Shown here piece by piece: positions 61,439 to 64,000 of a DNA stretch of 64,000 nt. The notes below the pieces were generated by a model. That model was not told where the DNA came from, did no database searches, and saw nothing but the letters and a program-made list of their open reading frames with translations. Made by a program: the position numbers and the translations under genes. Numbering within the stretch: the stretch's first letter is position 1; every line of letters begins with the position of its first letter. The stretch is from Elusimicrobiota bacterium (GTDB lineage Bacteria; Elusimicrobiota; Elusimicrobia; UBA1565; UBA9628): the NCBI GenBank assembly GCA_023213235.1, contig CP096137.1, positions 3,102,908 to 3,166,907 on the forward strand, written 5' to 3'.

Positions 61439-62503
61439 ATGACGCCGACCGGCCGCGCCGCCTGGGAGCAGGCTTACGCGCGCGCCGAGGCGGCGATCAC
61501 GGACGCCGGCGTCCCGAAGACCGCGGACCTCGTCAAGCTCGACGAGGTCCGCGTTCGTTTGTCCGGGCGCAACGGCGAGCTGACGGCGCTGCTCAAGGCG
61601 CTGAAAGACCTCTCGATCGAGGACAAGCGCGAGCTCGGCCCCAAGGGCCAGGCGCTCAAAGAGTCTTTCGAGGCCGCGATCGCGGCGCGCAAGGCCGAGC
61701 TCGAGGACGCCGGCGACGCCGCCGCGCTCGAGAAGGACGCGATCGACCTGACGCTTCCCGGCCTGCGCGCCCCGCGCGGGCGCCTGCATCCCCTCACGAC
61801 CACGCTCCACGAGATCGCGCGCATCTTCCAGCTCATGGGCTACTCCTGGGCCGAGGGGCCGTTCGTCGAGGACGAGCGCCACAACTTCTCCGCGCTCAAC
61901 ATCCCGGCCGACCACCCGGCGCGCGACAGCCAGGACACGTTCTATCTGAAGGACCTGCCGTTGCTGCTGCGCACGCACACCTCGACCGTGCAGATCCGCG
62001 CGATGGAGTCCCAGCGCCCGCCCCTGCGCGTCGCCTGCCCCGGCCGCGTGTTCCGCCACGAGCAGATCGACGCGACGCACTCGGCCGTGTTCCACCAGGT
62101 CGAGGGCCTCGTCATCGACGAGAACATCGGGCTCGCCGACCTTAAGGGGCACCTTCAGACGTTTCTTCAGAAGCTGCTCGGCGCGTCGACGAAGACCCGC
62201 TTCCGCCCCTCCTACTTTCCGTTCACCGAGCCCTCGACCGAGGTCGACGTGAAGTGCTTCTTCTGCCCGGGCTCCGGCTGCCCCGCGTGCAAACACACCG
62301 GCTGGATCGAGATCCTCGGCGCCGGCGTGGTCAACCCCGCCGTGCTGACCGGCGTCGGCTACGACGCGGGCAAGTGGTCGGGGTTCGCCTTCGGGATCGG
62401 CGTCGAGCGCGTCGCGATGCTGCTGCACGGGGTGCGGGACCTGCGCGACTTCTACACCAACGATCTGCGGTTTCTCAACCAATTCGATGAAGATCTCGTA
62501 TAA
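61439..62503 (+). CDS. pheS: Phenylalanyl-tRNA synthetase alpha subunit
   Basis: A 354-residue catalytic subunit of the α2β2 enzyme. N-terminal coiled coil (LVKLDEVRVRLSGRNGELTA), class II motif 2 region RVACPGRVFRHEQIDATHSA and motif 3 GFAFGIGVERVAMLLHGV are all present. HPLTTTLHEIARIFQLMGYS opens the catalytic core. A CxxC-type cluster (KCFFCPGSGCPACKHTG) is retained. pheT overlaps the 3' end by 17 bp. Confidence 0.97.
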   Translation: MTPTGRAAWEQAYARAEAAITDAGVPKTADLVKLDEVRVRLSGRNGELTALLKALKDLSIEDKRELGPKGQALKESFEAAIAARKAELEDAGDAAALEKDAIDLTLPGLRAPRGRLHPLTTTLHEIARIFQLMGYSWAEGPFVEDERHNFSALNIPADHPARDSQDTFYLKDLPLLLRTHTSTVQIRAMESQRPPLRVACPGRVFRHEQIDATHSAVFHQVEGLVIDENIGLADLKGHLQTFLQKLLGASTKTRFRPSYFPFTEPSTEVDVKCFFCPGSGCPACKHTGWIEILGAGVVNPAVLTGVGYDAGKWSGFAFGIGVERVAMLLHGVRDLRDFYTNDLRFLNQFDEDLV

Positions 62504-64000
62504 CTGGCTCAAGGAGCATATCGTCCTCGACCTCTCGGTCGACGACCTGTCTTCGCACCTCCTGAAGCTCGGCTTCGAGGTCGCGGGCCGCACGCGCCTG
62601 GGACCGACCTTCACCGGCGTCGTCGTCGGCAAGGTCGTCTCGCGCGAGAAGCACCCGAACGCCGACAAGCTCTCCGTCTGCGTCGTCGACGACGGCACGG
62701 TCAAGCGCACGGTCGTCTGCGGCGCGCCGAACGTCGACGCCGGCCAGACGATCGCCTACGCGCGGCCCGGCGCCGTCCTGCCCGGCGGCTTCAAGATCGA
62801 GGGCCGCAAGCTGCGCGGCGTCGAGAGCCAGGGCATGATCTGCTCGCGCGCCGAGCTCGGCCTGCCCAAGGACGTCGACGGCATCTGGGTGATGGGCGAG
62901 GGCCCGGCGCTCGGCGTCGACGTGGGCTCGCTGCTCGGCCCCGCCGACGACGTCCTCGAGGTCGAGATCACCTCGAACCGGCCCGACTGCCTGTCGCACC
63001 GAGGCCTCGCGCGCGAGCTCGCCGCGTACTTCCGGACCACGCTCAAGCCGCTGGGCGGCGGGATGGTGGAATCCGCGAAGGCCTCTTTTCCGACGACGGT
63101 CGAGGACGCCGACGCCTGCCCGTTCTACGGCGCGCGCTTGATCGAGGGCGTGAAGGTCGGCGACTCCCCGGCGTGGCTCAAGACCAAGCTCGAGGCGATC
63201 GGCCTGCGGCCGATCAACAGCGTCGTCGACATCACCAATTACATCCTCCATGACGTCGGCCAGCCGCTGCACGCCTTCGACGCCGACAAAATCGGAGGAT
63301 CGAAGATCATCGTCCGCCGGTCCAAAGCGGGCGAGAAGTTCCGCGCCCTGGACCATAAGACTTACGATCTTCCGGCGGGCCTGCTCGTCATCGCCGACCA
63401 GGAGAAGCCGGTCGCCCTGGCGGGCGTCATGGGCGGCGAAGACTCGTCGGTGACGGCGGCGACGACGCGGGTCCTGCTCGAAGGCGCGTACTTCTCCCCG
63501 TCGAGGTCCGCCGCTCCTCCCAGAGGACGCGCCTGCGCTCCGACACCTCGTATCGCTACGAGCGCGGCTGCGATCCCGCGGCGCCTCGCGCCGGCGCGGA
63601 CCGCGCGGCGGCGTTGATCCTGCAGCTCGCCGGCGGAAGCGCGGCGAAGCCCTCCGAGTCCGCCAAGCACTCGCCGGCGGCCTCTCCGGTCCGCGCGACG
63701 GCGGCGAAGCTCAATGCGATTCTCGGCTCGGATTTCCCGGCCGACGCCGTGAAGACGGTTCTCGCCTCGATCGGCGACCTCAAGGAGAACGGCGACGAGC
63801 TCGCCTTCTCCGCGCCGAGCTGGCGCCACGACCTCAAGACGGCCAACGACTTGGCCGAAGAAGTCGGCCGTTTCCTCGGGTACGAAAACATTCCGTACCG
63901 CATGGCGCCGATGGCCGCCCGGACCGCGCGCGTCACGCCCGTCGAAGCCGAGTCCCGCCGCGCGCGCGCGAGGCTCGCGGCCTCGGGCCTCTCCGAGGTC
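62487..64000 (+). CDS. pheT: Phenylalanyl-tRNA synthetase beta subunit (partial, one frameshift)
   Basis: The N-terminal ~500 residues are visible; the gene runs off the window. The N-terminal MKISYNWLKEHIVLDLSVDD is followed by the EMAP-like tRNA-binding domain (VVGKVVSREKHPNADKLSVC), then the B3/B4 editing region (RPINSVVDITNYILHDVGQP, VMGGEDSSVTAATTRVLLEG). The frame breaks at a C4 run near 63499; one C gives FSPVEVRRSSQRTRLRSDTS and continues to the window end (LAEEVGRFLGYENIPYRMAP). It is a normal pheT with a sequence error. Confidence 0.95.

Overview
This window is very GC-rich, roughly two-thirds G+C by eye, and densely coded. It looks like a chromosomal segment of an uncultivated Gram-negative-type bacterium. 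The block ispE–spoVG–tRNA-Gln–glmU–prs–rplY/ctc–pth, a LolA/LolB-like outer-membrane domain, SpoVG in a non-sporulating context and a giant exported protein fit Elusimicrobiota best. Omnitrophota or a related phylum is possible; this assignment is inference. More than 30 genes or gene parts are interrupted by apparent one-base losses, nearly all in G, C or A runs. I read these as assembly errors of a long-read genome and annotate across them.

Layout. 1–3.2 kb: end of a DUF4015 gene and an M16 zinc protease. 3.2–8.3 kb (minus): an Ala/Pro-rich membrane-anchored protein, an SseB/TPR protein, a short-chain dehydrogenase and the proline genes proB-proA. 8.4–11.5 kb (plus): peptide deformylase and a three-gene ABC-2 exporter. 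11.5–12.0 kb: a PilZ gene exactly framed by a 30-bp inverted repeat. 12.0–14.6 kb: pmbA/tldE and three small unknown genes. 14.6–24.7 kb (minus): pth, rplY, prs, glmU, tRNA-Gln, spoVG, ispE, a TPR–LolB-like fusion, rimI, tsaB, tsaE, nnrD and an HNH nuclease, mostly with 4-bp overlaps. 24.8–26.8 kb: three exported or membrane proteins. 26.8–35.5 kb (minus): an AspA/AstE-like gene, acpS, a small membrane protein, glmS, pdxJ, glmM, folP, ftsH and hpt. 35.6–40.4 kb (plus): a REC–kinase–REC hybrid sensor, a glycine-zipper lipoprotein, a response regulator, ddl and a sodium:solute symporter. 40.3–41.5 kb (minus): a BrkB-family protein and a small acidic protein.

41.5–58.2 kb (minus) is the centrepiece: one gene of about 16.7 kb encoding about 5,560 residues. 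It has a signal peptide, a long helical region, a Pro/Ala linker, a papain/C39-like cysteine protease, three kinase-like folds, an HD phosphohydrolase, two FHA domains and a C-terminal domain that looks like a CdiA-type toxin. Seven copies of the motif E-x-V-G-A sit at the joins between modules downstream of the protease. I propose a self-processing modular effector or polymorphic toxin, with the 113-residue gene just downstream as candidate immunity gene. 58.3–60.2 kb: a TauE/SafE permease and a RuBisCO-like protein. 60.3–64 kb: infC (AUC start), rpmI, rplT, pheS and a partial pheT.

A recurrent regulatory signature is a -10 hexamer placed 5–7 nt before an ATG or GTG. This implies that many monocistronic genes here, including the giant gene, are transcribed as leaderless mRNAs.
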